64,000 nucleotides of DNA from Blastococcus sp. TF02A-26 (GTDB lineage: Bacteria > Actinomycetota > Actinomycetes > Mycobacteriales > Geodermatophilaceae), in contig NZ_QOHG01000012.1 in the NCBI RefSeq assembly GCF_003319125.1, positions 89,778-153,777 of the forward strand, in the 5' to 3' direction. Each line of letters begins with the position of its first letter. The first letter of the stretch is position 1. The notes beneath the pieces are model-generated. The model made no database searches. It saw only the letters and a program-made list of their open reading frames with translations, and had not been told where the DNA came from. Position numbers and translations under genes: made by a program. This document shows positions 16,442 to 25,128 of the stretch, piece by piece.

Positions 16442-17929
16442 GTGGGCAGCAGCACGGCCACCGACTTCAGCACCCTCATCCGGGAACGGCTGGCCGCCTA
16501 CGGCGCCGACCCGGTGATCGAGTTCGAGGGTCGCTGGTACACCGGCGAGGACCTCGTCGCGATCGCCGCGCGGATCGAGGAGCTCGCGGGCGCCGCGGGG
16601 GTGGCCGCCGACGCACCCGTCGCCGTCGTCGTCCGCAACCGGGTCCCGCACGCGGCCGCCATGATCGGGCTGGTCGGGGCGGCCCGTTCCTTCGCGCTCG
16701 TCTACGCCTTCCAGTCCCCGGAGGCGATGGCCCGCGACGTCGACCGGCTGCGGCCCGCGGTGCTCGTCGCCGACCGCGAGGACTGGACGGCGCCCGTGGT
16801 CGAGGCCGCCCGGCGCTGCGGCACGGTGGGCCTCTCCCTCTCCCTGGACGGCGACCGGGTCACCGTGGTCGAGGGTCTGGACGTGCTCGGCCCGGGACCG
16901 TTCGCCGAGCCGCCCCCGGAGCCGTCGGTGCAGGTGCTCACCAGCGGGACCACCGGGCCGCCCAAGCGGATCTCCATCCGGATGGCGGTGCTGGAGAGGG
17001 CGGCGCAGAGCGCGCTGATGGCCAAGCCGGCCGGGGAGCCGACGCCGACGGTGGTGTTCGCTCCGTTCGGCGGGATCAGCGGTGTGTGCAGCCTGATCGC
17101 GGTGCCGTACGCCGGAGGGCGGGCGGTGCTGCTGGAGAAGTTCTCCGTCGAGGAGCTGGTGGCCAACGTCAAGCGCTGGCAGCTGAAGTCGCTGGGTGGG
17201 CCGCCGGCGGTCGTCCGCATGCTCCTCGGGGCGCGCGTGCCACGGGAGGACCTGGCCTCGGTCCAGCTCTACATGGGCGGGGCCGGGCCGCTGGAGCCGG
17301 AGCTGAAGCAGCGCTTCGAGGAGGAGTACGGCATCCCCGTGCTGTGGTCCTACGGCGCCACCGAGTTCGCCGGTGGCGTGCTGACCTGGACCTGGGACCT
17401 CTACCAGCAGTACGGCGCGACCAAGCGGGCCAGCTCGGGCAGGCCGTACCCCGGCGTGCGGGTGCGCATCGTCGACCCGGCCACCGGCGAGGAGGTGCCG
17501 ACGGGGGAGCGGGGGATCCTCGAGGCGCAGGTGGAGATGCTCGGGCCGGAGTGGATCCGGACCAACGACGTCGCCTCGCGGGACGACGACGACTTCTTCT
17601 ACCTGCACGGACGGGCCGACGGCGCCATCAACCGCGGCGGCTTCAAGGTGCTCCCCGAGTCGGTGGTCTCCGCGCTCGTCGAGCACCCCGCCGTGCAGGA
17701 CGCCGGGGTCGTCGGCGCGCCGGACGAGCGGCTGGGGGAGGTGCCCTTCGCCGCCGTCGAGCTCGTGGCCGGCGCCGAGCCGCCGACCGAGGACGAGCTC
17801 AAGCAGTTCGTCCGCGACCGGCTGCCCGCCTACGCCGTCCCGGCGCGGGTCCGGGTCGTCGACCGCCTCCCGCGCACCGGTTCGCTCAAGGTCAGCGTGG
17901 AGGGGGTCCGGGCGCTCGCCGCGGGCTGA
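16442..17929 (+). CDS. Acyl-CoA synthetase / AMP-dependent ligase, 495 aa
   Basis: ANL superfamily. The phosphate-binding loop is VLTSGTTGPPKRISI (about 160-174), the substrate/ATP motif is WSYGATEFAGG (about 300), the hinge region RTNDVASRDDDDFFYLHGRA precedes INRGGFKV, and the C-terminal catalytic Lys is in RTGSLKVSVEG, where GSLK replaces the usual GSGK or GKxxR pattern. It adenylates a carboxylic acid and forms the CoA thioester. GTG start with a well-placed GAGGAGG. It probably activates the substrate imported by the ABC system downstream. Confidence 0.9.
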   Translation: MGSSTATDFSTLIRERLAAYGADPVIEFEGRWYTGEDLVAIAARIEELAGAAGVAADAPVAVVVRNRVPHAAAMIGLVGAARSFALVYAFQSPEAMARDVDRLRPAVLVADREDWTAPVVEAARRCGTVGLSLSLDGDRVTVVEGLDVLGPGPFAEPPPEPSVQVLTSGTTGPPKRISIRMAVLERAAQSALMAKPAGEPTPTVVFAPFGGISGVCSLIAVPYAGGRAVLLEKFSVEELVANVKRWQLKSLGGPPAVVRMLLGARVPREDLASVQLYMGGAGPLEPELKQRFEEEYGIPVLWSYGATEFAGGVLTWTWDLYQQYGATKRASSGRPYPGVRVRIVDPATGEEVPTGERGILEAQVEMLGPEWIRTNDVASRDDDDFFYLHGRADGAINRGGFKVLPESVVSALVEHPAVQDAGVVGAPDERLGEVPFAAVELVAGAEPPTEDELKQFVRDRLPAYAVPARVRVVDRLPRTGSLKVSVEGVRALAAG

Positions 17930-17965
17930 CCGGACGCGGCGGGGACCGCGTGCGATCCTGGCCGC

Positions 17966-18616
17966 ATGGGCAGGCCCCTCCCGGACGGCGTCGCCGACGA
18001 CGGCCCGCGACCGGTCCAGCGGAGGCCGCGGATCGAGGCCAGCCGGGACCAGGTGCTCGACACCGCCGAGGAGCTGTTCGGCGCCCGGGGGTACCGCGGC
18101 GCGAGCCTCCAGCAGGTCGCCCAGCGCTGCGGGTTCTCCGTCGGGGCGGTCTACCTGTTCTTCGCGAACAAGGAGGACCTCTTCGCCGAGGTGCTCCGCC
18201 GTCGCGGTGGGCGTCTGACGGAGCTCACCCGCGCCTGCGTCGGGCGCGACGCCCCGGCGATCGACGTCCTGGTCGAGTGGGTGGACGTCGTCATCGGCTT
18301 CCACCGGCAGCACCCCGGCTTCGGCCGGCTGTCGGCCCGCATGGTGGCCCCCGGTGGCTCGGAGGAGTTCCCCCGCTCCCTCGGGATCTTCGCGGAGCGG
18401 CGCGACGAGGCGCTCGCCCCCGTCGTCGAGCTGATCGTCCGCGGTCAGCGGCAGGGCACGATCCGGGCCGGGGAGCCCCTGGTGCTGGTCCGCCTGCTGT
18501 CGGGGCTGGTCACCGCCCACCACGGCATGGACCCGGCGCTGCTCGGCACCTCGGTGGTCGCCGACGACGAGGAGTTCCGCGCCTTCGTGCGCGACGCGTT
18601 CGCCGCTCCGCGCTAG
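17966..18616 (+). CDS. TetR-family transcriptional regulator, 216 aa
   Basis: N-terminal TetR DNA-binding domain (about 22-70): RDQVLDTAEELFGARGYRGA, then LQQVAQRCGFSVGAVYLFFA with the family's NKEDLF turn. The remaining about 140 residues are the helical ligand domain. Encoded 36 bases after the CoA ligase and before the ABC importer promoter, so it may govern either. No ligand can be deduced. Confidence 0.9.
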   Translation: MGRPLPDGVADDGPRPVQRRPRIEASRDQVLDTAEELFGARGYRGASLQQVAQRCGFSVGAVYLFFANKEDLFAEVLRRRGGRLTELTRACVGRDAPAIDVLVEWVDVVIGFHRQHPGFGRLSARMVAPGGSEEFPRSLGIFAERRDEALAPVVELIVRGQRQGTIRAGEPLVLVRLLSGLVTAHHGMDPALLGTSVVADDEEFRAFVRDAFAAPR

Positions 18617-18835
18617 CCCCCGGACACCCCCGAGGAAGGGTGCGTGGACCCTCGTCGAATCGCTCTTCAATCATTACGCCTTTAGCCGTTGACACGGCTG
18701 AAGGCCTGTTCAATGCTGTGACCCAGGTCGCAGCCCTCCGGCCGCCCGGGCAGTCGTGTCGACGGGCTGGCGCACCGTCCCGGGGCTCCCGCGCACCGCA
18801 GTGCTCCCGAACGGCGACACGGAGGAACCCGTCCG
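18617..18835 (+). promoter_or_regulatory. Promoter region of the ABC importer operon
   Basis: A consensus -35 TTGACA at 18689-18694 with a weak -10 AATGCT at 18712-18717 (17-base spacer). Upstream is TTCAATCATTACGCC (18666-18680), containing the AATCATTA motif seen before other genes of the island. No open frame of note lies in these 219 bases. Confidence 0.5.
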
Positions 18836-19846
18836 ATGACCGAGCCGCTGCTCGTGGTCTCCCACCTGCACATGCACATCGGCACCCCCCGGGGCACGGT
18901 CCGTGCGGTGGACGACGTCTCGCTCACCATCGAGGCCGGCCAGGCGCTCGGGGTGGTCGGGGAGTCCGGGTCGGGCAAGTCGATGCTCGCCCGGGCCGTC
19001 ATGGGCCTTCTCCCGCCGCGGGCCGTCCGGTCCGGTTCGATCGTCTTCCAGGGCCGCGACCTCATGACGCTGCCGGTCAGGCAGCAGCGCGATCTGTGGG
19101 GCAAGCAGATCGGCATGGTGTTCCAGGACCCGGGCCGCTCCCTCAACCCGGTCGTCCGCGTCGAGCGGCAGCTGACCGAGGGCATGCGGCGGCACCTCGG
19201 CGTCAGCCGCTCCGAGGCGCGGACCCGGGCCGTGACGCTGCTCGACGAGGTCGGCGTGCCGGACCCCGAGCGCCGGCTGGGCAACTACCCGCACCAGATG
19301 TCGGGGGGCATGCGCCAGCGCGTCATGCTGGCCATCGCCCTGGCCTGCGAGCCGGACCTGCTCATCGCCGACGAGCCGACCACCGCGCTCGACGTGACCA
19401 TCCAGCGGCAGATCCTCGACCTGCTCCGCCGGGTGCAGCGCAGCCGGGGCATGGCGATGATGCTCATCAGCCACGACCTGTCGGTCGTCGCCGGCCGCAC
19501 GGACCGCGTCGCCGTCATGTACGCCGGCAGGCTCGCCGAGACCGGAGCCACGCGCGCGGTCTTCGCCGCGCCGCGGCACCGCTACACGCACGCGCTCCTC
19601 GACGCCACGCCGACCCTGCACCAGGAGCGGCACGCCCGGCTCCGGGTGATCGAGGGCAGCCTCCCCGACCCGACGGCCCCGCCGCCGGGCTGCCGGTTCC
19701 ACCAGCGGTGCACCGCCGCCGTGGAGGGCTGTGCCACCGGCGCCGTCCCGATGGAGTCGGTCGGCGCCGACCACCGGATCGCCTGCCTGAACCCGGTCGG
19801 CGCCCCCGCGCTCGTGACCGCGGGCGGTGCGCACGATGGCCGGTAG
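18836..19846 (+). CDS. Dipeptide/oligopeptide-type ABC transporter ATP-binding protein (DppD/OppD type), 336 aa
   Basis: Complete ABC ATPase: Walker [10 protein letters not shown] (about 42-50), Q-loop [11 protein letters not shown], signature MSGGMRQRV typical of DppD/OppD, Walker [14 protein letters not shown]-loop LISHD. The C-terminal oligopeptide/dipeptide extension with a Cys-containing segment ([15 protein letters not shown]) is present. Energises uptake at the inner face of the membrane together with the ATPase encoded next. Confidence 0.95.
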   Translation: MTEPLLVVSHLHMHIGTPRGTVRAVDDVSLTIEAGQALGVVGESGSGKSMLARAVMGLLPPRAVRSGSIVFQGRDLMTLPVRQQRDLWGKQIGMVFQDPGRSLNPVVRVERQLTEGMRRHLGVSRSEARTRAVTLLDEVGVPDPERRLGNYPHQMSGGMRQRVMLAIALACEPDLLIADEPTTALDVTIQRQILDLLRRVQRSRGMAMMLISHDLSVVAGRTDRVAVMYAGRLAETGATRAVFAAPRHRYTHALLDATPTLHQERHARLRVIEGSLPDPTAPPPGCRFHQRCTAAVEGCATGAVPMESVGADHRIACLNPVGAPALVTAGGAHDGR

Positions 19847-20879
19847 CGGCGTCGCGCACCTGCGCGGGGACCAGGCGCTGCTGAGCGTCGAGGACCTGGT
19901 CGTCGAGTACCGGACCTCGGCCGGCGTCGTCCAGGCGGTGTCGGAGGTCAGCTTCGACGTCCTCCCGGGGGAGACGCTCGGCATCGTCGGCGAGTCCGGC
20001 TGCGGCAAGTCCACGACCGGCCGCGCGGTGCTCCGCCTGGACACGGTCACCTCGGGGAGCATCCGCTTCCGGGGGCGCGCCATCGAGGAGCTCGGCGAGC
20101 GCGAGATGCGGGCGCTGCGCCGCGAGATGCAGATGATCTTCCAGGACCCGGTCGGGTCGCTGAACCCGCGCCGGCCGGTGCGCGAGCTGGTGGTCGAGGG
20201 CCTCGACATCGCCGGCGCCCCGAAGCGGGAGCAGGAGGCGGCGGCCGACCGCGTCCTGGCGGCGGTCGGGCTGGCCGACGAGCGGTTCCGCGACCTGCTG
20301 CCCCGCCGGCTCTCCGGCGGGCAGGCCCAGCGCGTGGCGATCGCCCGCGCGCTGGCCGTGGAACCGCAGCTGCTGATCTGCGACGAGCCGGTGTCGGCGC
20401 TCGACGTGTCCGTCCAGGCCCAGATCCTCAACCTGGTCGAGGACCTCAAGCGCGACCTCGGCCTGACGGTGGTCTTCATCGCCCACGACCTGAGCGTGGT
20501 GCGGACGGTCAGCGACCGGGTGCTGGTCATGTACCTGGGGAAGCTGTGCGAGTTCGGCGAGCCCGAGGCGGTCTACGCCTCCCCGGCCCACCCCTACACG
20601 CGGGCGCTGCTGGACTCCGTCCCGCAGCCCGACGCCGTGGACGGCTTCTCCGGTCCGGCCCTCGAGGGCGACCTGCCCTCCCCGCTCTCGCCGCCGACCG
20701 GGTGCCGGTTCCGCACCCGGTGCCCGCGGGCGGACGAGCTCTGCGCGAGCGAGGAGCCGAGGGTCGCCGAGGTCCGGCCGGGGCAGTTCGCCGCCTGCCA
20801 CCACCCCCTGCCCGTCCCCGAGGTCCCGGCCGCCTCCGGCGACGCCGCGGACCCCGTCCCCGCTGGGAGCACCGCGTGA
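19836..20879 (+). CDS. Dipeptide/oligopeptide-type ABC transporter ATP-binding protein (DppF/OppF type), 347 aa
   Basis: Walker A GESGCGKSTT, Q-loop IFQDPVGSLNP, canonical signature LSGGQAQRV, Walker B LLICDEPVSALD, H-loop IAHD, then the C-terminal Cys-bearing extension GCRFRTRCP. ATG at 19836 overlaps the previous gene by 11 bases; a GTG at 19827 is an alternative. Forms the heterodimeric motor with the 18836 product. Confidence 0.95.
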   Translation: MAGSGVAHLRGDQALLSVEDLVVEYRTSAGVVQAVSEVSFDVLPGETLGIVGESGCGKSTTGRAVLRLDTVTSGSIRFRGRAIEELGEREMRALRREMQMIFQDPVGSLNPRRPVRELVVEGLDIAGAPKREQEAAADRVLAAVGLADERFRDLLPRRLSGGQAQRVAIARALAVEPQLLICDEPVSALDVSVQAQILNLVEDLKRDLGLTVVFIAHDLSVVRTVSDRVLVMYLGKLCEFGEPEAVYASPAHPYTRALLDSVPQPDAVDGFSGPALEGDLPSPLSPPTGCRFRTRCPRADELCASEEPRVAEVRPGQFAACHHPLPVPEVPAASGDAADPVPAGSTA

Positions 20880-21832
20880 CCCTCCTCGGCACGCTCCGCA
20901 AGGTCGCGCGCAGCCTGCTCGTGGTGCTGCTGGTGACCTTCATGGTCGTGGCACTGCTCAGCCTGGCCCCGGGCTCGGTCGCCACGATCATCCTGGGCCC
21001 GGCCGCGACTCCCGAGTCCGAGGCGGCGCTGATCAGCGAGCTCGGCCTCGACCGGCCGGTCTGGACCCAGTACCTCGACTGGCTGGGCAACGCGGTCCAG
21101 GGCGACCTCGGGACCTCGCTGCTCACCGACCTGCCGGTGACCGACATCATCGCCGAACGGCTCCCGGTGACCCTCGAGCTGGCGCTGCTTGCGCAGGTCA
21201 TCGCACTGGGGATCGCCGTCCCCCTCGCGATCGCCGCGGCGGCCCGACCGGGCAGCGTCGTCGACCGCATCACCAGCGCGCTCGCCTCGGCCTCGCTGTC
21301 GATCCCCGCCTTCGTGGCCGCGCCGATCCTCGTCTACTTCCTGGCACTGCAGCTGGACCTCTTCCCGGTCTCGGGGTGGAACGACCTCTCCGAGGGGATC
21401 GGTCCCAACCTGGAGAGCGCGCTGCTCCCGGCGTTCGCCATCGCCTTGGCCGAGATCGCGGCGTTCCAGCGGCTGCTGCGGACGGACCTGGTCGGCACGC
21501 TGCGGGAGGACTACATCGCCGCGGCCCGGGCGAAGGGCATGTCGCCGACGTTCGTGATGCTGCGGCACGCCCTGCGGCCGTCGTCCTTCTCGCTCATCAC
21601 CCTGCTGGCCATCAGCACCGGCCGGCTGCTCGGTGGCACGGTCATCGTCGAGACGCTGTTCTCCCTGCCCGGCCTCGGCTCGCTGGTCGTCAACTCGATC
21701 ACCTCGCGCGACGTGATCGTGGTCCAGGGCGTGGTGGCCTTCATCGCCGTCGTGTACGTGGCGCTCAACACCGCGGTCGACGTGGGCTACGGCCTGCTCG
21801 ACCCGCGGGTCCGCAAGGAGGCCAGGGCGTGA
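20876..21832 (+). CDS. ABC transporter permease, DppB/OppB type, 318 aa
   Basis: Six hydrophobic segments are visible, starting with SLLVVLLVTFMVVALLSLAP (about 12-31). The periplasmic-side segment GPAATPESEAALISELGLDR precedes DWLGNAVQGDLGTSL, both typical of DppB. The EAA-like coupling loop reads YIAAARAKGMSP. GTG at 20876 overlaps the upstream stop by 4 bases. Confidence 0.93.
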   Translation: MTLLGTLRKVARSLLVVLLVTFMVVALLSLAPGSVATIILGPAATPESEAALISELGLDRPVWTQYLDWLGNAVQGDLGTSLLTDLPVTDIIAERLPVTLELALLAQVIALGIAVPLAIAAAARPGSVVDRITSALASASLSIPAFVAAPILVYFLALQLDLFPVSGWNDLSEGIGPNLESALLPAFAIALAEIAAFQRLLRTDLVGTLREDYIAAARAKGMSPTFVMLRHALRPSSFSLITLLAISTGRLLGGTVIVETLFSLPGLGSLVVNSITSRDVIVVQGVVAFIAVVYVALNTAVDVGYGLLDPRVRKEARA

Positions 21833-22728
21833 CCCAGATCGACTACCTCGACCAGACCGGCGGGGCGCTCGCCGAGTCCGTCCCCAGCGAGCCGGTCGTG
21901 CCCGTCGTGCGCCGCCGCCGGTCGCTGTCGGTGGGGCTGTCGTACACCTGGCTGGCCCTGGTCGTGGTGCTGGCCGCCCTGGTGCCGCTGCTGCCGGTGA
22001 GCGACTTCGACATCGCCGCGGGGCCGCCGCGGACGTCGCCGGCGTTCGGCGAGCTGGACCTTCTGCTGGGCACCGACAACTTCGGCCGCTCGATCCTGTC
22101 GCGGGTCCTCTACGGCGGCCGGGTCTCCCTGGTGGTCGGGCTCATCGCCGGGATGGCGGCCTTCGTGATCGGCACGTTCCTCGGACTGCTCGCCGGCTAC
22201 TTCGGCCGGTGGGTGGACGCCGTCATCACGTACGTGACCGACGCGCTGCTCGCATTCCCGCCGCTGATCCTGCTGCTGTCGATCTCGGCGGTCACCAAGC
22301 CCAGCCTGTTCACGCTGACGGTGGGGCTGACCATCCTGGTCATCCCGTCATTCGTCCGGCTGTCCCGCGCCAACACCATCGCCTGGCGGTCGCGGGAGTT
22401 CGTCCGGGCCGCGCGCAACATGGGCGCCACCAGCCCGCGGATCATCCGGCGGGAGATCCTCCCCAACGTCCTGCCGACGGTCGCCTCGTACCTGCCGCTG
22501 GTGATCGCCTCGCTGATCGTCGCGGAGGGCTCGCTGAGCTTCCTGGGCCTGGGCATCCCCGCCCCCACGCCCAGCTGGGGCGGGATGATCTCCGACGGCA
22601 AGGACTCGCTCAACGACGCGGCGTACCTCGTGCTGGTGCCGTCGGTGGTCGTCTTCCTGACGGTGTTCGCCCTCAACCAGATCGGCGACTCGCTGCGCGC
22701 CCGGTTCGACCGCACGGCCGGCGACTGA
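21829..22728 (+). CDS. ABC transporter permease, DppC/OppC type, 299 aa
   Basis: Cytosolic N-terminal tail of about 40 residues with an RRRR patch, then six transmembrane segments. Characteristic LLGTDNFGRSILSRVLYGGR and the EAA loop FVRAARNMGATSP with LPNVLPTVASYLPL. GTG at 21829 overlaps the previous stop. Pairs with the 20876 permease to form the channel. Confidence 0.93.
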   Translation: MTQIDYLDQTGGALAESVPSEPVVPVVRRRRSLSVGLSYTWLALVVVLAALVPLLPVSDFDIAAGPPRTSPAFGELDLLLGTDNFGRSILSRVLYGGRVSLVVGLIAGMAAFVIGTFLGLLAGYFGRWVDAVITYVTDALLAFPPLILLLSISAVTKPSLFTLTVGLTILVIPSFVRLSRANTIAWRSREFVRAARNMGATSPRIIRREILPNVLPTVASYLPLVIASLIVAEGSLSFLGLGIPAPTPSWGGMISDGKDSLNDAAYLVLVPSVVVFLTVFALNQIGDSLRARFDRTAGD

Positions 22729-22878
22729 GCGCCGCCCGCTCCGGCGGGCCCATCGGGCCTGTTACCCGATAATTACCATCATTACCAAGATGGCTGTGGC
22801 GTGACCCACACTGCTCGCGCCACACTCGCGTGAACGTCCGCTCAAAACGAGCACCGCTCCCGACGAAGAGGATCCGCG
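22729..22878 (+). promoter_or_regulatory. Intercistronic hairpin and TTACC repeats before the binding protein
   Basis: A 6-base-pair hairpin GCCCGC/GCGGGC (22734-22749) follows the permease stop. Three TTACC repeats come next (22762-22766, 22773-22777, 22782-22786), two of them within ATTACCATCATTACC. The binding protein therefore probably has its own promoter or a shared operator. Confidence 0.45.
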
Positions 22879-24450
22879 ATGCATCGCAGACGGCACTCCC
22901 TACTCGCCCTGGCGGTCACCGCGGCCCTCGCGCTCAGCGCCTGCGGCGGCAGTGACGACGACGGCGGCTCCGGCGGCTCCGGCGGCTCGGGCTCCGGCGA
23001 GCCGGTGCCCGGCGGCACCGCCGCCATCGGCATGGTCAGCGAGCCGCGCACCCTGGACCCGGCCTACCTGAGCAACAACCTGACCACCAACGCCCTCGTC
23101 GGCAACGCGCTGTACGGCTCGCTGGTGACCAACGACCCGGTGACCGGCGAGGTCAGCCCGTCGATGGCCGAGAGCGTCGAGACCACCGACGGTGGCACCA
23201 CCTACCGGCTGGTCCTGCGGGAGGGCCTGACCTTCTCCGACGGCACGCCGCTGGACGCCGCGGCGGTGCAGGCCAACTGGGACCGTGCCCGCAGCGTCGA
23301 GCTCCGCGCGCCGGTGATCGCGGTGGCCATCAACATCACGGCCACCACGCCGGTCGACCCGCGGACGCTGGAGTTCACCCTCCGGACGCCGACGCTCGCC
23401 TTCGACCAGACGATCGCCACCAGCGCGCTGAACTGGATCGCCTCCCCGGCGGCGCTCGCGGGTGGCCAGGCCGCCCTCGACGCCGCGCCCATCGGCGCCG
23501 GCCCCTTCGTCCTGGAGAGCTGGACCCGCGGCGGCGCGATGGAGCTGGTCAGGAACGACACCTACTGGGACGCACCACGGCCCTACCTCGACGGCCTGAC
23601 CCTGACCGCGCAGAACGACGCGGTGCAGCGGTTCAACACCCTGCAGAGCGGCCAGGTCGACGCGATCCTGAACAACAGCCCGGTGATCACCCAGCGCGCG
23701 GAGGACGCCGGCATCGCGGTCGCGGTGCCGAGCGAGCCCAACGGCGGCAGCACCGTCGTCTTCCAGACGCAGACCGCCCCCTTCGACGACGTGCGGGCGC
23801 GCGAGGCGGTCTACAAGGCGATCGACCTCGACGTCGTCCAGAGCGCCGTCTTCAACGGTGCGGGGACCGTGCCCCGGTCGCTCTTCGGCGAGGAGTCGCC
23901 GTTCTACACGGGGGAGTACCTGTCGGGCTCGGACCCGGAGCGGGCCCAGGAGCTGTTCGACGAGCTCGCCGACGAGGGGACGCCGGTCGAGTTCACGATG
24001 GTCACCTTCCCGACGACGGAGGCCCTGGCCGTCGCCCAGTCCATGCAGTCCCAGCTCGCGGCGTTCGACAACGTCACGATGGAGATCGACAACCGGGACT
24101 TCGCCGGCGCCCAGGGCGCGCTGACCGGTGGTCAGTTCCAGGCCAGCATCGCCGGCCTGCAGTTCGTCGACCCGGAGCCGCAGCTGTACTCGGGCCTGTA
24201 CTCCACCTCGTTCCTCAACTTCTCCAAGATCGCCGATCCCGAGATCGACGAGGCGCTGGACGCCGCCCGGCTGACGGCGGACGAGAGTGCGCGCACGGAG
24301 TACTACACGACGGTCGAGGAGCGGGTGGGCGAGCTGTACCCGTTCATCATCTGGAGCGCGACCCGCGAGAACGTCCTCGGGGACCTGCAGGGCGTGGAGC
24401 TCTACGGCACCGGGTCGGTGGTGCTCAGCGGGGCCTGGCTGGACGAGTAA
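22879..24450 (+). CDS. ABC transporter substrate-binding lipoprotein (SBP family 5), 523 aa
   Basis: Signal peptide with an Arg/His-rich start (MHRRRHSL) and lipobox LSAC giving a lipidated Cys22, then a Gly/Ser/Asp linker and a family-5 binding domain: GMVSEPRTLDPAYLSNN near the start, LREGLTFSDGTPLDA and NDTYWDAPRPYLDGL. It captures a solute outside the membrane and delivers it to the permeases. Family 5 proteins take peptides but also opines, nickel complexes, sugars and other small organics, so import of the island's substrate is plausible. Confidence 0.93.
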   Translation: MHRRRHSLLALAVTAALALSACGGSDDDGGSGGSGGSGSGEPVPGGTAAIGMVSEPRTLDPAYLSNNLTTNALVGNALYGSLVTNDPVTGEVSPSMAESVETTDGGTTYRLVLREGLTFSDGTPLDAAAVQANWDRARSVELRAPVIAVAINITATTPVDPRTLEFTLRTPTLAFDQTIATSALNWIASPAALAGGQAALDAAPIGAGPFVLESWTRGGAMELVRNDTYWDAPRPYLDGLTLTAQNDAVQRFNTLQSGQVDAILNNSPVITQRAEDAGIAVAVPSEPNGGSTVVFQTQTAPFDDVRAREAVYKAIDLDVVQSAVFNGAGTVPRSLFGEESPFYTGEYLSGSDPERAQELFDELADEGTPVEFTMVTFPTTEALAVAQSMQSQLAAFDNVTMEIDNRDFAGAQGALTGGQFQASIAGLQFVDPEPQLYSGLYSTSFLNFSKIADPEIDEALDAARLTADESARTEYYTTVEERVGELYPFIIWSATRENVLGDLQGVELYGTGSVVLSGAWLDE

Positions 24451-24463
24451 CCGGCACCGGAAC

Positions 24464-24499
24464 GGGCGGGCGCGGTCCCGGAAGGGGGCCGCGCCCGCC
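24464..24499. terminator. Strong bidirectional hairpin terminator
   Basis: An 11-base-pair perfect stem (24465-24475 with 24489-24499) extended by four pairs including one G-U, with the loop GGAAG at 24480-24484. It sits between the convergent binding-protein and TetR genes. Confidence 0.75.
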
Positions 24500-24513
24500 G
24501 CGTCGGTGGGGGT

Positions 24514-25128
24514 TCACGCGTCGACGCAGAGGCCGGCGCAGGCCATGCGGGCCAGCCAACCGCCGACGGCCGCCGGGTCGCGCACGTCCACCGACCGCAC
24601 GCCGGTGAGCGACCCGGCCTGGGCCAGCGAGAGGGCCAGCCACTCCTCGGCCTCGGTCTCGGAGATCCCGGGGCGGAGCTCGCCGGCCGCCGCGGCCCGC
24701 CGGACGTAGGGCCGCACCATGCCGGCGACGCGCTCGCGCTCGCGGCCCAGCCGCAACGCCACGTAGCGGGCGAGGTCCTCGTCCCCGGCGGCGAGGTGCT
24801 CGCCCTGCCGGTACCGGATCCCGGTCGCGGCCAGCACCTCCGCGACGACCGCGACGGCGTCGGTCAGCGTGGTCGTCCGACCGGCCCGCTCGGTGATCGC
24901 GGCGAGGTCCCGCCGGCGCTCGAACTCCCGGATGGCGTGGAACAGCGCGCCCCGGTCGACGAAGTGGCGGTAGAGGGTCGCGCGGGACAGCCCGGCAGCC
25001 CGGGCGACGTCCCGCATCGTCGTCTTCGCCCGCCCGTACCGGGTCACGCAGTCCATCCCGGCGCGCAGGATCCGGTCCCGCGTCGCCTCGTCGGCCGCGG
25101 CCTCCGTCTGCTCCGGCGCGGTCGTCAT
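24514..25128 (-). CDS. TetR-family transcriptional regulator, 204 aa
   Basis: TetR DNA-binding domain at about 15-62: TRDRILRAGMDCVTRYGRAK, MRDVARAAGLSRATLYRHF. C-terminal ligand domain is helical and Ala/Arg rich. ATG at 25128 overlaps the stop of the upstream acyl-CoA dehydrogenase by 4 bases (ATGA), so it is the last gene of a three-gene operon. It likely senses a metabolite of that operon and represses the divergent promoter at 27515-27652. Confidence 0.9.
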   Translation of the reverse strand: MTTAPEQTEAAADEATRDRILRAGMDCVTRYGRAKTTMRDVARAAGLSRATLYRHFVDRGALFHAIREFERRRDLAAITERAGRTTTLTDAVAVVAEVLAATGIRYRQGEHLAAGDEDLARYVALRLGRERERVAGMVRPYVRRAAAAGELRPGISETEAEEWLALSLAQAGSLTGVRSVDVRDPAAVGGWLARMACAGLCVDA

